Part shown: positions 20,410-30,700 of the stretch, piece by piece
How positions within the stretch are numbered: the stretch's first letter is position 1
Layout of the letters: every line of letters begins with the position of its first letter
Translations under genes and position numbers: made by a program
NCBI GenBank assembly: GCA_946902875.1
Contig: OX336350.1
Coordinates: 21,256,048-21,320,047, forward strand
Reading direction: 5' to 3'
From: Nematopogon swammerdamellus
Taxonomy: Eukaryota > Arthropoda > Insecta > Lepidoptera > Adelidae
DNA length: 64,000 nt
Notes under the pieces: model-generated
What the model saw: the letters and a program-made list of their open reading frames with translations, nothing else
Databases searched by the model: none
Told to the model about the DNA's origin: nothing

Positions 20410-20973
20410 TTAGATAATTTCTCTAGAGCATGCTCCTTCGCATGCACAAAGGAGGGTGCATTTCAGTTCGTTCTTCACGCACCCTGATCTCGTGCACCTT
20501 TTCTTGCATTTACAAGTTAAGAGTTCCTTGCAACTGTTATTGGCGTCAGGAATAGTTTTCCATACAGGAGTATACGACAGTCCGTTGTTCTTACTTTCGC
20601 AACCTCAGTTTTTCGGGTTGGAGTATAGACAATTTGTCCATGTTTTAGTCTGTCTGTAGGACTGCTCGCTTAAGGTGTTGTAGTAATGCATCTTGCGTCG
20701 GTGGTATATGCTCTATAGACCTGTTCCTTTTAGTGAACAGGACTCTTCGTGCTGTGTTCACGCTGATAGTCTCGCTTGTAGGGTGGTGTGAACTACAAAC
20801 TTTTCGATAAATCTAAATTCTGTACTGTTTTGTGGTGGTATTCCCGCATGAGTACATTTTAAAAGCGGCGTCTACATCTCTCAAATTCAATCATGTTTTC
20901 CACGCACTTTCTTCCCAATTCCATAAAACGCTGACACCGTGTCGCACCCGGTAAATGCGTGAAAAAATGGCAT
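20410..20973 (-). pseudogene. Decayed FEN/XPG-like nuclease segment plus cysteine-rich tail (left palindrome arm)
   Basis: Minus-strand reading from 20973 gives M-P-F-F-H-A-F-T-G-C-D-T-V-S-A-F-Y-G-I-G-K-K. After several frameshifts it reaches a tail with C-K-E-L-L-T-C-K-C-K-K-R-C-T, later K-C-T-L-L-C-A-C-E-G-A-C, and TAA at 20410-20412. The spacing GCDx5-xxGIGxKxA equals that of the helix-two-turn-helix of FEN1/XPG nucleases (GCDYxxxIxGIGPKRA), where the Asp binds metal. From memory, FHAFTGCDT and the Cys-rich tail mark uncharacterised arthropod/cnidarian proteins. The tail is better preserved here than in the opposite arm, while the frame after GIGKK is one base short. Not functional as it stands. 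Confidence 0.55.
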
Positions 20974-21022
20974 CAAATAGGGCATTCCACTTGCTAGGAG
21001 AGTACAAAAGACATGGTCGGCG

Positions 21023-21540
21023 TTTTGTGGAATTGGGAAGAAAAGTGCGTGGAAAACATGGTTGAATTTGAGAGATGTAGACGCCGCTTTTGAAACGTAC
21101 TCATATGCGGGAATACCATCACATAACAGTACAGAATTAACATTGATCGAAAAGTTTGTAGTTCACATCTACCACCCTACAAGTGATACTACCAGCGTGA
21201 ACACAACACGAAGAGTCCTGTTCACTAAAAGGAACAGGTCTATAGAGCATATACCACCGACACCAAGATGCATTACTACAACACCTTAAGCGAGCAGTGC
21301 TACAGACTAAAATATGGACAAATTGTCTATACTCCAACCCGGAAAAAATTGACCCATGCAACTGAGGTTGGGAAAGTAAAAACAACGGACTGTCGTATAC
21401 ACCTGTATGGAAAACTATTAAATGCCAGTAACAGTTGCAAGGAACTCTTAACTTATAAATGCAAGAAAAGGTGCACGAGATGTGGGTGCGTGAAGAGCGA
21501 ACCGGAACGAACTGAAATGCATGCTCCAGAGAAATTTAAT
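21023..21540 (+). pseudogene. Opposed copy of the FEN-like/Cys-tail gene fragment (right palindrome arm)
   Basis: Plus-strand frames carry G-I-G-K-K-S-A-W-K-T-W from about 21033, then E-K-F-V-V-H-I-Y and S-V-N-T-T-R-R-V-L-F-T-K-R up to a stop at 21289. A frame change leads into D-A-L-L-Q-H-L-K-R-A-V-L-Q-like and C-K-E-L-L-T-Y-K-C-K-K-R-C-T near 21440-21480. It is the mirror copy of 20410-20928. Where one arm has a frameshift the other often keeps the frame, so the arms decayed independently after the inverted duplication. The GCD part lies left of the palindrome centre and is absent here. Confidence 0.5.
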
Positions 21541-22325
21541 TATATAGAGAATTTTATTTATATACATATATAAATTTATATGTGGAAACTTCACCAGTCT
21601 AGATCACATAATTTTAAGTACTATTATAGTATCTTCATTATTTATATAAGTTGTACTGTAAGTTTTCCAAAAAGTTGAAAAAAAATAAAAAATATATATA
21701 TAATTTGCTATATTATACATATATAAAATAAATATAGCTGAATATATAATACTATAAATATATAAAAGTTAAATAAAAGTTAATTAACCAGTTCACCAAT
21801 GTATTTTTTATTACAGATCGCGCGCGACACCCGTGCGAACAAGCGGGAGCGCCTAGCTAAAAGTGGCATAACTAAGACATTTTTAATCCGATCAACGTAC
21901 GGTTTTTTTTATTAAAAAGGAGAAAATGTGGTAAATGTTTCTGTAATACATAGTTTTGGTATAAAATGAATAGTTTAGAGACTATAGCAAAAATACGAAG
22001 AATTTGAAAGTAAAATTTTCACAAAATTTTAAATATTTCTGTAACTGTACTACTCACGTGGTCTTATGTAAGAACAATATTATAGAACACTTAATTACCT
22101 TTAATTTGACACCTCACATATGTATATAAGCCTCACAGTTTCGAAATAATTTGCAGTTTTCAAAATGCGGCGGCCGCCATTTTGATGACGTCATATCTGG
22201 GGATCCAGGCACTCTACAGCTTGTGTCCCGACGGTTTTTAAAATAAAATAACATGTTTAATAACATACTAAAAGTTGGTGCTGGTATCACTAAGTGAACT
22301 ATTTTTATGCTAAGAGAAGGGACTA

Positions 22326-22640
22326 GAAGTCGAATATATGATTCTGAAAATATAGCATTAGGTATCGATCATAATTAATTATGTACTTGAACATAGTCAA
22401 TCTGCTTTGATAATATGAACGAAAGGTCCTTCGAACACAATTAATAATACAGCCGGAGTCGGAGTCAGCAAATCTTCTTGAAAATCTAGCTGACTCCGAC
22501 TCCGGCTGTATTATTAATTGTGTTCGAAGGACCTTTCGTTCATATTATCAAAGCAGATTGACTATGTTCAAGTACATAATTAATTATGATCGATACCTAA
22601 TGCTATATTTTCAGAATCATATAAGTATTCGACTTCCTAA
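22326..22640. mobile_element. 315-bp near-perfect palindromic MITE
   Basis: Arms of about 145 bp (from gaagtcgaatatatgattctg inwards to agccggagtcggagtcagc) flank a roughly 20-base centre. It interrupts the right arm of foldback element 2 exactly where the left arm has gaatagtccc, so it is a later insertion. I see only a couple of mismatches between the arms. Confidence 0.85.
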
Positions 22641-22846
22641 GTTTTGCTAGTACGTATTCTAAACTGCACTTAGCCCCAATATATTACAAAATTATCTTAT
22701 TTTTTCCTTTTTTGTTTTCGTAGTCGGGTTTTTTGTTTTTAATAATAGTTTTTATTTCACACTTTTTAGAACATAACATAACTCTACATTAATAATATAA
22801 TGTTTTGTTTAAAATTTAATTTTGTTTTTAAATTAAATCCTGTCAT

Positions 22847-22922
22847 GTCAGCCTCGGTAGCTCATTGGTGCAGTCGGTCGACTGTTATTAAGCAGTGCAG
22901 TGCTGAGCGTCAACACAGACCA
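22847..22922 (+). mobile_element. SINE family A3, truncated head
   Basis: Starts gtcagcctcggtagctcat and goes into ttattaagcagtgcagtgct, then is replaced by the inverted-repeat element beginning at about 22922. Confidence 0.6.
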
Positions 22923-23215
22923 TCTATACATATTATGCATACTCATCATATTGTACATACATGATGTAATCAGACATGACAGCACAGATTACCAACATGA
23001 CAGTTAACTCCACGTACTCTACTTAGTACCACGTCAGTCAGCTAGATTTTCAAGAAGTTTTGCTGACTCCGACTCCGGCTGTATAACAGTTAATAAAGTT
23101 GTCAATTTTATTAACTGCCATGTTGGTAATCTGTGCTGTCATGTTTGATTAGTTGATTACATCATGTATGTACAATATGATGAGTATGCATAATATGTAT
23201 AGAGGTATATTGTTA
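22922..23215. mobile_element. Foldback element with 85-bp arms, derivative of the 22326 MITE core
   Basis: The left arm (ctatacatattatgcatact ... aatctgtgct about 22926-23006) pairs with the right arm (23130-23210). Near its centre it contains ttttgctgactccgactccg, the same word as the core of the palindromic MITE at 22326-22640, which indicates a common family or template switching between neighbours. Confidence 0.65.
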
Positions 23216-23325
23216 TTTCTGAAGATAACTTTCTCAAATTAATTTATTGGCACCTGCGGTACAGATCTGAAAAAATTAATTATGAGAAACAAATTATCCA
23301 CAGAAATAGCAATATCTACAACATC

Positions 23326-23560
23326 TGTGATGTCAGACCATAACACCGGGTGAACTTGGTGCCACGTCAGCCTTCCCTTCGGTCGTGCCGGCTACACTGA
23401 ACTGGACGGAAAGCACAAACTATTTACATAGCCGTTTTGACCCACCTTTCATTCAGTGCGGTGGTATCAACCCGGGCGGGTTAAACCCTACCACCTACCT
23501 AGTAATATAAGAAGGGAGTCATATCCTTTAGTCGCCTTTTACGCCATACACGGGGAGAGA
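23326..23560 (-). mobile_element. SINE family A4, partial
   Basis: Body of family A in minus orientation (accataacaccgggtgaact, ggtggtatcaacccgggcgg). The chimeric head is lost and the 5' extension motif (gtcgccttttacgcc, acggggagagatgc) is joined directly to the body. Confidence 0.65.
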
Positions 23561-23955
23561 TGCTTACAGGTCTTAAAGAAAGAAGTTTAAATTATTAAGT
23601 TATTATTGGGCTTTTACTTGGAGTATATGAAATAAAACAAACACTCTTATAAATATAAAATTCGGATTGGTATTTTATTAAACCATTTACATAAATATAC
23701 ACATTACATATGATTTGTTTTATGTTTAAATGTAGTACATTTGCGCTGTTTATAGGAATAAATGACCTTTGCGTTTCTGTTCAAGAGAATTGAACTTATA
23801 TGTTTCGAATACAACGTTTTTCTTCGGCATGAAGATATTTATCAAATTGTTGTAATACTTCTTCCATTGACTTAAAATTCTGACTTCTTCATATTGATCA
23901 AGAGATGTGAATTGTGTCAACAAATCCTTCAGGCTTCTCAATGCGTGAGAACATG
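23561..23955. other. Spacer with an unassigned minus frame
   Basis: An 89-codon minus frame (23750-24019) overlaps the terminal inverted repeat of the next element, so its N-terminal third is transposon end. The remainder is Lys/Leu-rich with no family I know. Confidence 0.3.
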
Positions 23956-25200
23956 GGTTTTTCCCAGTGGTCAGATTGATGGTCAGACTAGTCTGGCCAA
24001 CGGGAATTTTTTTTCCCATTGGTTAGATTAGCTCACGATTTAGTAAAGTACAGTTGAATACGAAAATAAGAAGAGGTCATATAACTATTAAATATAAATA
24101 GGTTTTATTTGTGACATTATGGAGTTTGTTGACACTGGTTGGAAACTCTTTGCAAGTTGCTTCCAGGCTTTCTACTCCGACCAACTAAACTGACCAACTG
24201 AAACGGATCAACTATTTTTCTTTCCCAACGATACAATTTTGAAAAATAGACAAAAATGATAAACATTATATTACATTATAGGCCAGGATTAAGAAACATT
24301 AACAAACATGAAGTCACCAAAGTACCAGGGCAGCAGAAATTGAAAGGAGGTTTCCATAATTTTATATAAGTTAATCGCTATTATAATAATAATAGCGACT
24401 AACTTATACGGAAACCTATTCGAAAACGCGTATTAATGGTATTCAATAATAGGTGCCAGGATTTATTCATTCATCCAAGACCAGGGAGAGAATCCTGGCC
24501 TCTCTCTGGCCTTGGATGAATGAATAAATCCTGGCACCTATTATTGAATACCATGAATACGCGTTTTCGAATAGGTTTCCGTATAAGTCAATCGCTATTA
24601 TTAATATAATAGCGATTAACTTATATAAAATTATGGAAACCTCCTTTCAATTTCTGCTGCCCTGGTACTTTAGAACCGTTCCCAGTAGTCTTAACAAGAA
24701 GTAGTCTTTCGGGTTTCCACTTTAATTACGGTGACTTTACTCTGACCAATAAGGTTTCGACCAGCGGTATCATTTAAAAGAATGTGTTTAATTGTACCAA
24801 ACCTGACCATTTGAAATTCTGACGAATTGCAAATCTGTCCATTTGAAAGTCTGACGATTTGAAAATCTGACCAAATGAAAAGAAAGGTAATTTCCATGTA
24901 AGTATTTGCATACACGATAAAAACCATTTAATTTAAATGAATAAAAATATATTCCTATCGGACCAACCAAAAAGTTGTATTATTGAGAAAGAAAAATAGT
25001 TGATACATTTTCGCAAAAAAGTGTACTTAATGTCTTTATAATGCAAAACCTCGAAATTCAAAACAGTTTTCACTTTGATTGTACTTTTTTCTATGTATTT
25101 TTTGTTTTTTATCCAGCTGTCAAATTAATCTGACCAATGGGAAAAAAAATTCCCGTTGGCCAGACTAGTCTGACCATCAATCTGACCACTGGGAAAAACC
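23956..25200. mobile_element. 1.25-kb element with 74-bp terminal inverted repeats
   Basis: The left end (ggtttttcccagtggtcaga..., 23956-24029) and the right end (25127-25200) are almost exact complements. Each contains the small internal palindrome gactagtc. A second inner pair (aactatttttctttc / gaaagaaaaatagtt) lies near 24210 and 24990. Short units of the type ctgaccatttgaaattctga repeat at 24800-24880. No transposase frame remains and no target duplication is visible. Confidence 0.75.
24319..24671. mobile_element. 353-bp palindrome nested in the TIR element
   Basis: The arms pair from aaagtaccagggcagcagaa to its complement at 24671 with few mismatches. The centre (gaccagggagagaatcctgg) is short. 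Each arm itself contains a smaller hairpin (agttaatcgctatta...aatagcgactaactta), so the DNA can form a cruciform with side arms. Confidence 0.85.
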
Positions 25201-25347
25201 GATTATTTTTTGCTGATTTTCACAAATTCGTTATTAAGATTGAGTACTAACCTATCCTATGTCAATTTCGCAATGTTCTAGAACATTTTGGTATATCTTT
25301 CATTGAGAATCGACGCTTCTTCTAGGCGCTACGCTCTTTCTAACCCT

Positions 25348-25393
25348 CATACATACATACATACATACATACATACATACATACATACATACA
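25348..25393. repeat. (CATA)n microsatellite
   Basis: About eleven uninterrupted catacata units in a row. Confidence 0.95.
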
Positions 25394-25568
25394 AACATTC
25401 AGGCTAAACACATTACCCTCCTGTTGGCTTCGCCGTAGTCGGGTAAAAAAGCCCAAGATCCAAAAAAAATATATAGGTTTTACTCCCTATATTATACAGA
25501 ACCCCCCCTTAGCGTACTATGAACTAATTTTGAAAGACCTACTAATAGTACTAATAATGGGATGTGAC

Positions 25569-25883
25569 TAGGGTTGCCAGATGTTCGCGATTAAAAAAAC
25601 GGACAACCAAAAACTCAATTATTAATTAGAGAACTCTATTCAGATTTTTAAAGTAAAACACATGAAATGTTAAGAAAGAAAGTTTTATTCATACTTAAGT
25701 CACCACAACACAAACAAGTCATCAATGGCCTAGCAATAGCTTATGTATGGCGGGAATAGAAATATTGCAGTATTACCGGGCGGGAAATTTAATAACCGGA
25801 CAAAACCTGGTCATATTTTTTTACCGGGCAGGGGCTTCGGAAACCGGACTGTCCGGGCCAAAACCGGACATCTGGCAACCCTA
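25569..25883. mobile_element. hAT-type MITE E1, 315 bp
   Basis: Termini tagggttgccagatgt and acatctggcaaccctA are inverted repeats. The exact 8-bp direct repeat gatgtgac flanks the element (25561-25568 and 25884-25891). An 8-bp duplication with short TIRs is the hAT superfamily signature. The interior has ccggacaaaacctggtca and accgggcaggggcttcg and no coding capacity. Confidence 0.9.
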
Positions 25884-26065
25884 GATGTGACACAAAATTA
25901 ACTCTCCCATGGAATTATTCGAGGCTTGCGCGCTATTGGACGAGCTGCCCTCCGCGCCGGCATATTCAGTTAAATTCAATTTAATTCAATTTCTTTAATC
26001 GCTTTAGGTAACAAGTTACACTTAGGTTCGACACACATTATATTTCCGAAACCAGTGACATCATG

Positions 26066-26368
26066 GTGACCGCTCGACCGTTGGAGGCTGACCGTGGTTC
26101 GGATTCCACGTAAAACCGTGGGTCCCTTCCTTCCCTTCTTACCTTACTAAGTGGTAGGGTTTATCCCGCCCGGGTTGGTACCACCGCACCGAATGAAACG
26201 TCGGTCGAAACGGCTATGTAAATAGTGCGTGTTTTCCGACCAGTTCAATGTAGCCGACATGAAATGTAGGGAAGCGCTGACACGACACCTAGTTCACCCG
26301 GTATTATGGGTTGACATCACGGATGTTGTAGGTGATGTAGCCAACCGTTTCAGTTTCCATAAAAAACA
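26066..26368 (+). mobile_element. SINE family A5, 5'-truncated within the head
   Basis: Starts inside the 5S-like part (gtgaccgctcgaccgttgg), keeps the B box GGTTCGGATTCC and the whole body, and ends ttccataaaaaac. Confidence 0.8.
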
Positions 26369-27136
26369 TAGAGTATATATATTATAAATTACTTACACAT
26401 GAATACAGACCTACTTATGTATGTATTGGTTACAAAATGTTGACTTTGTTAACTATGTATTTCTCAGAAATATTCTAGGTAGGTATGTATGCGTAGCTCT
26501 AATTGCATCGCGACCACATCCTAACCTGAAGCCCCGGAACGGTGTGATTTTGTATTTGAAACGGCGCAACCATAATATTATTCATTATTCATTACTTAGC
26601 ACTGACATGGCACCTAGTTCACCGAGGTGTGATAAGCTGACATCATGTGTACCTACGTGATGTCTTTAAGTCAACACATACATCAGTTTTCTTTACAAAA
26701 TAATACAAATTAACCGATTTTAAAAAAGAGGGTTTTGTATCTTGATTCAACCGTTATGTAGGTGTCAGTGTCGTTTCCATAAAAAAAGGGATATCAGTTT
26801 TCTTTAAAAAAATTAAATTAAAAAAAGCAGGGTTACCGTTATCTATGTATTTTGATGACCCGATAAATGTCCACCACAGGACAAAAAGTCGGAAATTAAT
26901 TTTGTATACAGAAATCGCAGCTTTGCGGATAGTATTCTTACTATGTGTGTAACAAACATCATGGTCACGTGTGCGGACGGGGGGTGGTGTGCGGGTGTGG
27001 GGGATGTAGGTGAGCGGGTAAGGGGCGGGTGACGAATGGAGTGTGTGGACCCGGAGGAGCGATACATCACCTGCTCCGCGCGCCGCTGCCGCATACTTGT
27101 GTGAATGTATTCGCTTCCGTTCCGCCGCGCGCGCCA
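26369..27136. other. Spacer with scraps
   Basis: 26598-26665 is a diverged SINE A tail (cactgacatggcacctagtt). 26990-27130 is GC-rich with open frames on both strands that lack family resemblance; I call no gene. Confidence 0.35.
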
Positions 27137-27210
27137 CGGGTTTTTTTTTATGGAATCCGGTTTGGGCTGAGTCAGGGGAGCCCGAGCGCTTCGACCAGCC
27201 AATAATATCT
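27137..27210 (-). mobile_element. SINE family B4, 3' tail only
   Basis: T-run then atggaatccggtttgggctg and gaccagccaataatatcttc, matching the end of family B. Confidence 0.55.
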
Positions 27211-27249
27211 TCAAAAGGCGTCTTTTAAATAAATATATTACTAATAAAT

Positions 27250-27480
27250 ATAGTACTGTGTGAGGCCGGTAAATCGGTCCTTCCACCGAGTCGTTGAGCA
27301 GGTGGGGTTTTGTGCCCTAATGCTACTAGTCGTTACTAGCTGCTCTCGTAGCTGCTTGATAGTTATCTTGTCCGAATACTTTGCTAAACGTGCTGGTCGA
27401 TGTTGTGTTGAAATTTTCCAAAGTTCTTGCAGTACAACACCGATTACTCTGCTTACCCTGATTGTTGGGATACAGCGTGT
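27250..27480 (-). repeat. Dispersed repeat family H
   Basis: Minus-strand counterpart of 30070-30345. Contains ccgaatactttgctaaacgt, gttgtgt...gtacaacaccgattactc (a stem of gttgtgc/gcacaac type) and accgagtcgttgagcag. Also found at 10318-10352 and, diverged, inside the LTR element at 40441. Confidence 0.6.
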
Positions 27481-27496
27481 ACGGTATTTATGTATG

Positions 27497-27980
27497 TTTT
27501 TTTTTTTATGGAACCTGACACGGTTGGCTACATCACCTACAACATCCGTGATGTCAGCCCATAACACAGGGTGAACTAGGTGCCATATCAGTGCTTCCCT
27601 TCATTTCATGTCGGCTACACTAAACTGGACGGAAAACACGAACTATTTACATAGCCGTTTCGACCGACGCGACGTTTCGCTCAGTGCGGTGGTACCAACC
27701 CGGCCGGGATAAACCCTACCACCTAGTAAGGTAAGAAGGGAAGGGACCTACAGTTTAACGTGGAATCCGAACCACGGTCAGCCTCCAACGGTCGAGCGGT
27801 CACCCATCCAATCACTGACCGCGCTCAGCGTTGCTTAATAACAGTTGACTAACCAACCGCCACGTGACTGAGCTACCGAGGCTGACGAATTTTCTTATCC
27901 CTTAGTCGACTTTTACGACATGCGACGGGGAGAGATGCAGTGGGGCTATTCTTTTTAAGTACCGACCCCACACGGTACAT
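27497..27980 (-). mobile_element. SINE family A7 with 5' extension, full length
   Basis: Minus orientation: T-run 27497-27507, body, chimeric head ending gaggctgac at 27887. The extension (cgacttttacgacatgcgac ... agtaccgaccccacacgg) follows to about 27980. Together with 9859-10298 and 35031-35522 it defines the extended subfamily. Confidence 0.85.
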
Positions 27981-28005
27981 ACATGTAAATATATTAATAC
28001 ATTTT

Positions 28006-28137
28006 TGTCCGCCTTGTGGCTGGCTGGTATGGCGCCTCTCTGAGCGTGGTTGCGCGAGGAGTGCGGTGTTATTGCCTGTGTCTGATCTTATTTTGAATTT
28101 TTGTTCACCGGCCCCGGCCGGCTGTCCATAAACAATA
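28006..28137 (+). mobile_element. 3' UTR scrap of the LINE family at 35543/49717
   Basis: Reads gtccgccttgtggctggctg, ctctctgagcgtggttgcgc and ggtgttattgcctgtgtctg, then ends ggctgtccataaac. It matches the reverse complement of 49717-49800 followed by 35543-35600. This is independent evidence that those two blocks were once contiguous. Confidence 0.7.
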
Positions 28138-28275
28138 TCATCTCCCGAGAAAGTGCCATGCCTACCGCAAACTTGCATTTTGAATTGCTGGATATAGGTA
28201 TACTGAACATAGAGGAGAACAGTCGAGGCCATCTTTACCAGGCTACAATTTGAGCATACCACCTAGGTAGTAAAA
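28138..28275 (-). mobile_element. SINE family B5, body fragment
   Basis: Contains caatatcatctcccgagaaa, gtgccatgcctaccg and actgaacatagaggagaaca, the body of family B in minus orientation, diverged. Confidence 0.5.
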
Positions 28276-28459
28276 TAAATAAAACCGTATATACCCCTTG
28301 CCTACGGTATTTCGTGGAATCCGTACCACGACCAGCCTCGGCGGGCGGACGTTCACGCTTCCAAGTTACACGTCCATAATCTAGTGAATTATAGTGGCTA
28401 ACTACATATTATCTCGCTGCGCCTATTCAGTTACAAGAATGGTTACAAGTGCTTGTAGC
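28276..28459. other. Spacer
   Basis: Nothing recognised. Confidence 0.4.
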
Positions 28460-28954
28460 TTTTTAGGTTTCCGTATCCCGTACGGAAGCCTATTACTAAG
28501 CCTGCTCCGTCTGTCCGTCTGTCCGAGGACTGTATCTCTTGAACCGTAATAGGTAGCCGGTTGAACTGTTCACAGAATATGCGTTACTATGGCGGATATA
28601 ACAACAAATAATAAAAAATAGAAAATGTTAAAACAGGCTTTTATACATTGCAATGTTGAAAAACAAGTGAAAAGACCGTTTCATTTTGGTTTTTTATTTT
28701 TTCATTACAGTTTTCATATTGACGTATTTGATTTTCAAATATGACATCTTTGTTTATGTTGCATTTGTGGACATATTGTTACCACGGTTCTGATTGTTTC
28801 CAGGGTTACGGTTACTTCCTTGGTTACCGTTATTACTTCCTTGGTTACCGTTGTTATTTCCTTGGTTACGATTTTTGTACATACGCGGAGGCGGATAATA
28901 GCGGATAGATACGTACGGCAACCTCCGTGCGCGAGTAAAACTCGCACTTAATAG
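28460..28954 (+). repeat. Dispersed repeat family C with internal minisatellite
   Basis: Runs from ttttaggtttccgtatc to acctccgtgcgcgagtaaaa ctcgc. Between the halves lies a private segment with a minisatellite (28786-28872). Confidence 0.65.
28786..28872. repeat. 24-bp minisatellite, about 3.5 copies
   Basis: Units of ttacttccttggttaccgtt-atta type. On the minus strand they read as Asn/Gly/Gln repeats (NNGNQGS) within an 80-codon open frame (28754-28996) that overlaps repeat C. A genuine low-complexity protein end is possible but unsupported. Confidence 0.7.
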
Positions 28955-29635
28955 ATTTTTAGCATACCTTACAGCATTATTTCGGTTATCTATCAATTAT
29001 CAGCAAAATTACATACGCTTGAACTTTCGTCGAGCAAAATGTTGAGATTGTCGCGATGTTTGCTGGCGGCCACCAGCCATCACTCACTCTCTGGAGACAG
29101 GATAAATATTTGCGCGGGCGCATTACTCACTCCTTCTCCGCAATGCGGTTTTTGCGGATTTGAACCTACATAGATTAATTGCACAATATTTACCTGTCGA
29201 CATCGCTGTTTTTATTATTCCAGTACTTACCTACTTCGTTTTCTATTAGGACCATCCGATTTTAGAATAGGTATTATATATTTAAATGTCAACTGAACGC
29301 ATCAGTGCAGTGTAACAAAATGTACCAACAAATTGCTCCTAAACATGGTTAGGAACCTACTCGTTGGGCTGAACTTATCAAGTGCAAGTCCAAATATTTT
29401 AGAAGAAAAGAAGATGTTTCATGAACGCCCGCTCGTATCGGAACCGCTGTCGCCAGTTTCCGATCGCACACAATCACAATTCACACACACGAACGCACGT
29501 ACACATTCGCACCAGCGATTTTTGGCCAATACAAAGCGTTGCACCCACGTGCGCTGCCCATATTACGGTGCCGCGGACACGCCTCCTTCGCATATCTACT
29601 CTCCTTCCATCTTTGGTGGCGTCTGAAGTGAGAGA
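28955..29635. other. Spacer with a GC-richer block
   Basis: 29410-29600 is GC-rich with overlapping frames (97 and 99 codons). No family resemblance; the right end runs into a LINE fragment. Confidence 0.3.
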
Positions 29636-29870
29636 AGTTCTCTTCTCAGCAGCGTGCTCCAAGGTTCAGTACTTGCTCCAACACTCTTCGGTATTTTCAT
29701 CGATGACATCTGCTCAATAATTCGCTCCAAATGCAGCTTGCTTCCAGACGACGCTAAACTCGCTACCGACCCAGTCGTAACCTGTAGCGTACTCAGAGAT
29801 GACCTGGATAGAATACTGGAGTGGACTCGTCACTCATTCGTGAAGACAACTGAAATGTACACAGTGCTGG
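29636..29870 (+). pseudogene. LINE reverse transcriptase palm fragment
   Basis: Encodes V-L-Q-G-S-V-L-A-P-T-L-F-G-I-F-I-D-D-I followed by L-L-P-D-D, a damaged form of the (F/Y)-A-D-D active site, then L-D-R-I-L-E-W-T. It resembles Jockey-superfamily polymerases. The catalytic Tyr-Ala is replaced, so it is inactive. Confidence 0.7.
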
Positions 29871-30069
29871 CTGCTCATAAGGAAAAGCAACCCGACTACA
29901 AAATTGGAAGCGGGTAAGCATCTCAGATGGTTAAGTGCCCACCTTTAATAAACCATATTCAAAACATAGTTTATTGCGTGAGCAAACGTCCTCCTCTACG
30001 TCATTAGAATCCTCCCAAACACTGACAGTCAATACTTTTTTTGTAAATATATCACACATCAAATCACAC

Positions 30070-30345
30070 ATACCACACGCCGTATCCCGACAATCGGGTT
30101 AAGCAGAGTAATCGGTGTTGTGCTACAAGTATTCGGTAAATTACAGCACAACACCAACCACCACGTTTAGCAAAGTATTCGGACAAGATAACTCAGATCA
30201 GGCAGCAAGTAAGGCATGAAGGCCCTCATGCTAGATGACTCGGTGGAAACACCGTGCCAAGGTGAGAGGTGGCTATCCTGTCGCCCTTATGCACGGGGAG
30301 AGATGCAGTGGGGCTATTCTTATTAAGTACCGGCCCCACACAGTA
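30070..30345 (+). repeat. Dispersed repeat family H joined to the SINE A extension motif
   Basis: Begins cgccgtatcccgacaatcgg and contains the stem gttgtgctac...ttacagcacaac and tttagcaaagtattcggaca. It ends with the extension motif cggggagagatgcagtgggg seen upstream of extended SINE A copies. Families A and H therefore share a module. Confidence 0.6.
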
Positions 30346-30437
30346 CTGATTCATATATTGTATAAATCATACATACTATTTCTTCTTGAATATGCGTTTA
30401 AAATTTAGAACCCGTGTTTCAACAAAGATATTATTTT

Positions 30438-30700
30438 ACTAGAAAGGGTACAAAGAAGAGCGACCAAAACGAGAGCGGCCAATCTCTGAAGAGGAAAAGA
30501 TATGAGGAGAGATTGAAATTGCTCAAACTTACGACATTAGAACAACGTAGAGAGAGAGGGGCCTCATAGAAACCTACAAAATCATAGAAACCTACAGCAT
30601 CGGTCACTATGATTGCCCTGAACTCTGAACTAAAATATGTCTTCACAATGAACACAAATAGATCCCTCCGAGGCCATAGCTTAATGAATCTGCAATGAAC
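30438..30700 (+). pseudogene. LINE C-terminal domain scrap
   Basis: With frameshifts it reads R-V-Q-R-R-A-T-K, Y-E-E-R-L-K-L-L-K-L-T-T-L-E-Q-R-R-E-R-G and L-I-E-T-Y-K-I. This is the standard post-RT region of CR1/Jockey-type LINEs. Heavily decayed. Confidence 0.65.

Larger units (their letters stand above)
16306..22757. mobile_element. Foldback element 2: giant palindrome (about 1.4-kb arms) with nested insertions
   Basis: The left arm consists of 16306-17046 plus 20212-20928; the right arm of 21024-22328 plus 22641-22757. The arms pair along their length with a few per cent mismatch, for example gtcgggacacaagctgtaga at 16529 against its complement near 22215, and the outer ends cccgactacgaaaacaaaaa / tttttgttttcgtagtcggg. 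The unpaired centre is about 95 bp (20929-21023). The left arm is split by a 3.15-kb LINE and the right arm by a 315-bp palindromic MITE, so the palindrome is older than both. Its centre carries two opposed copies of a decayed coding segment. No target duplication is clear because the ends are low-complexity. Confidence 0.85.

Noticed and set aside
21137..21385. 82-codon minus-strand frame
   Set aside because: It is the shadow of the plus-strand coding remnant in the palindrome arm.
23750..24019. 89-codon minus-strand gene
   Set aside because: Its first third is the terminal inverted repeat of a transposon, and the rest matches nothing recognisable.
26754..27286. 127- and 147-codon minus-strand frames
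   Set aside because: Overlapping registers through GC-rich sequence and a SINE tail; no conserved motif.
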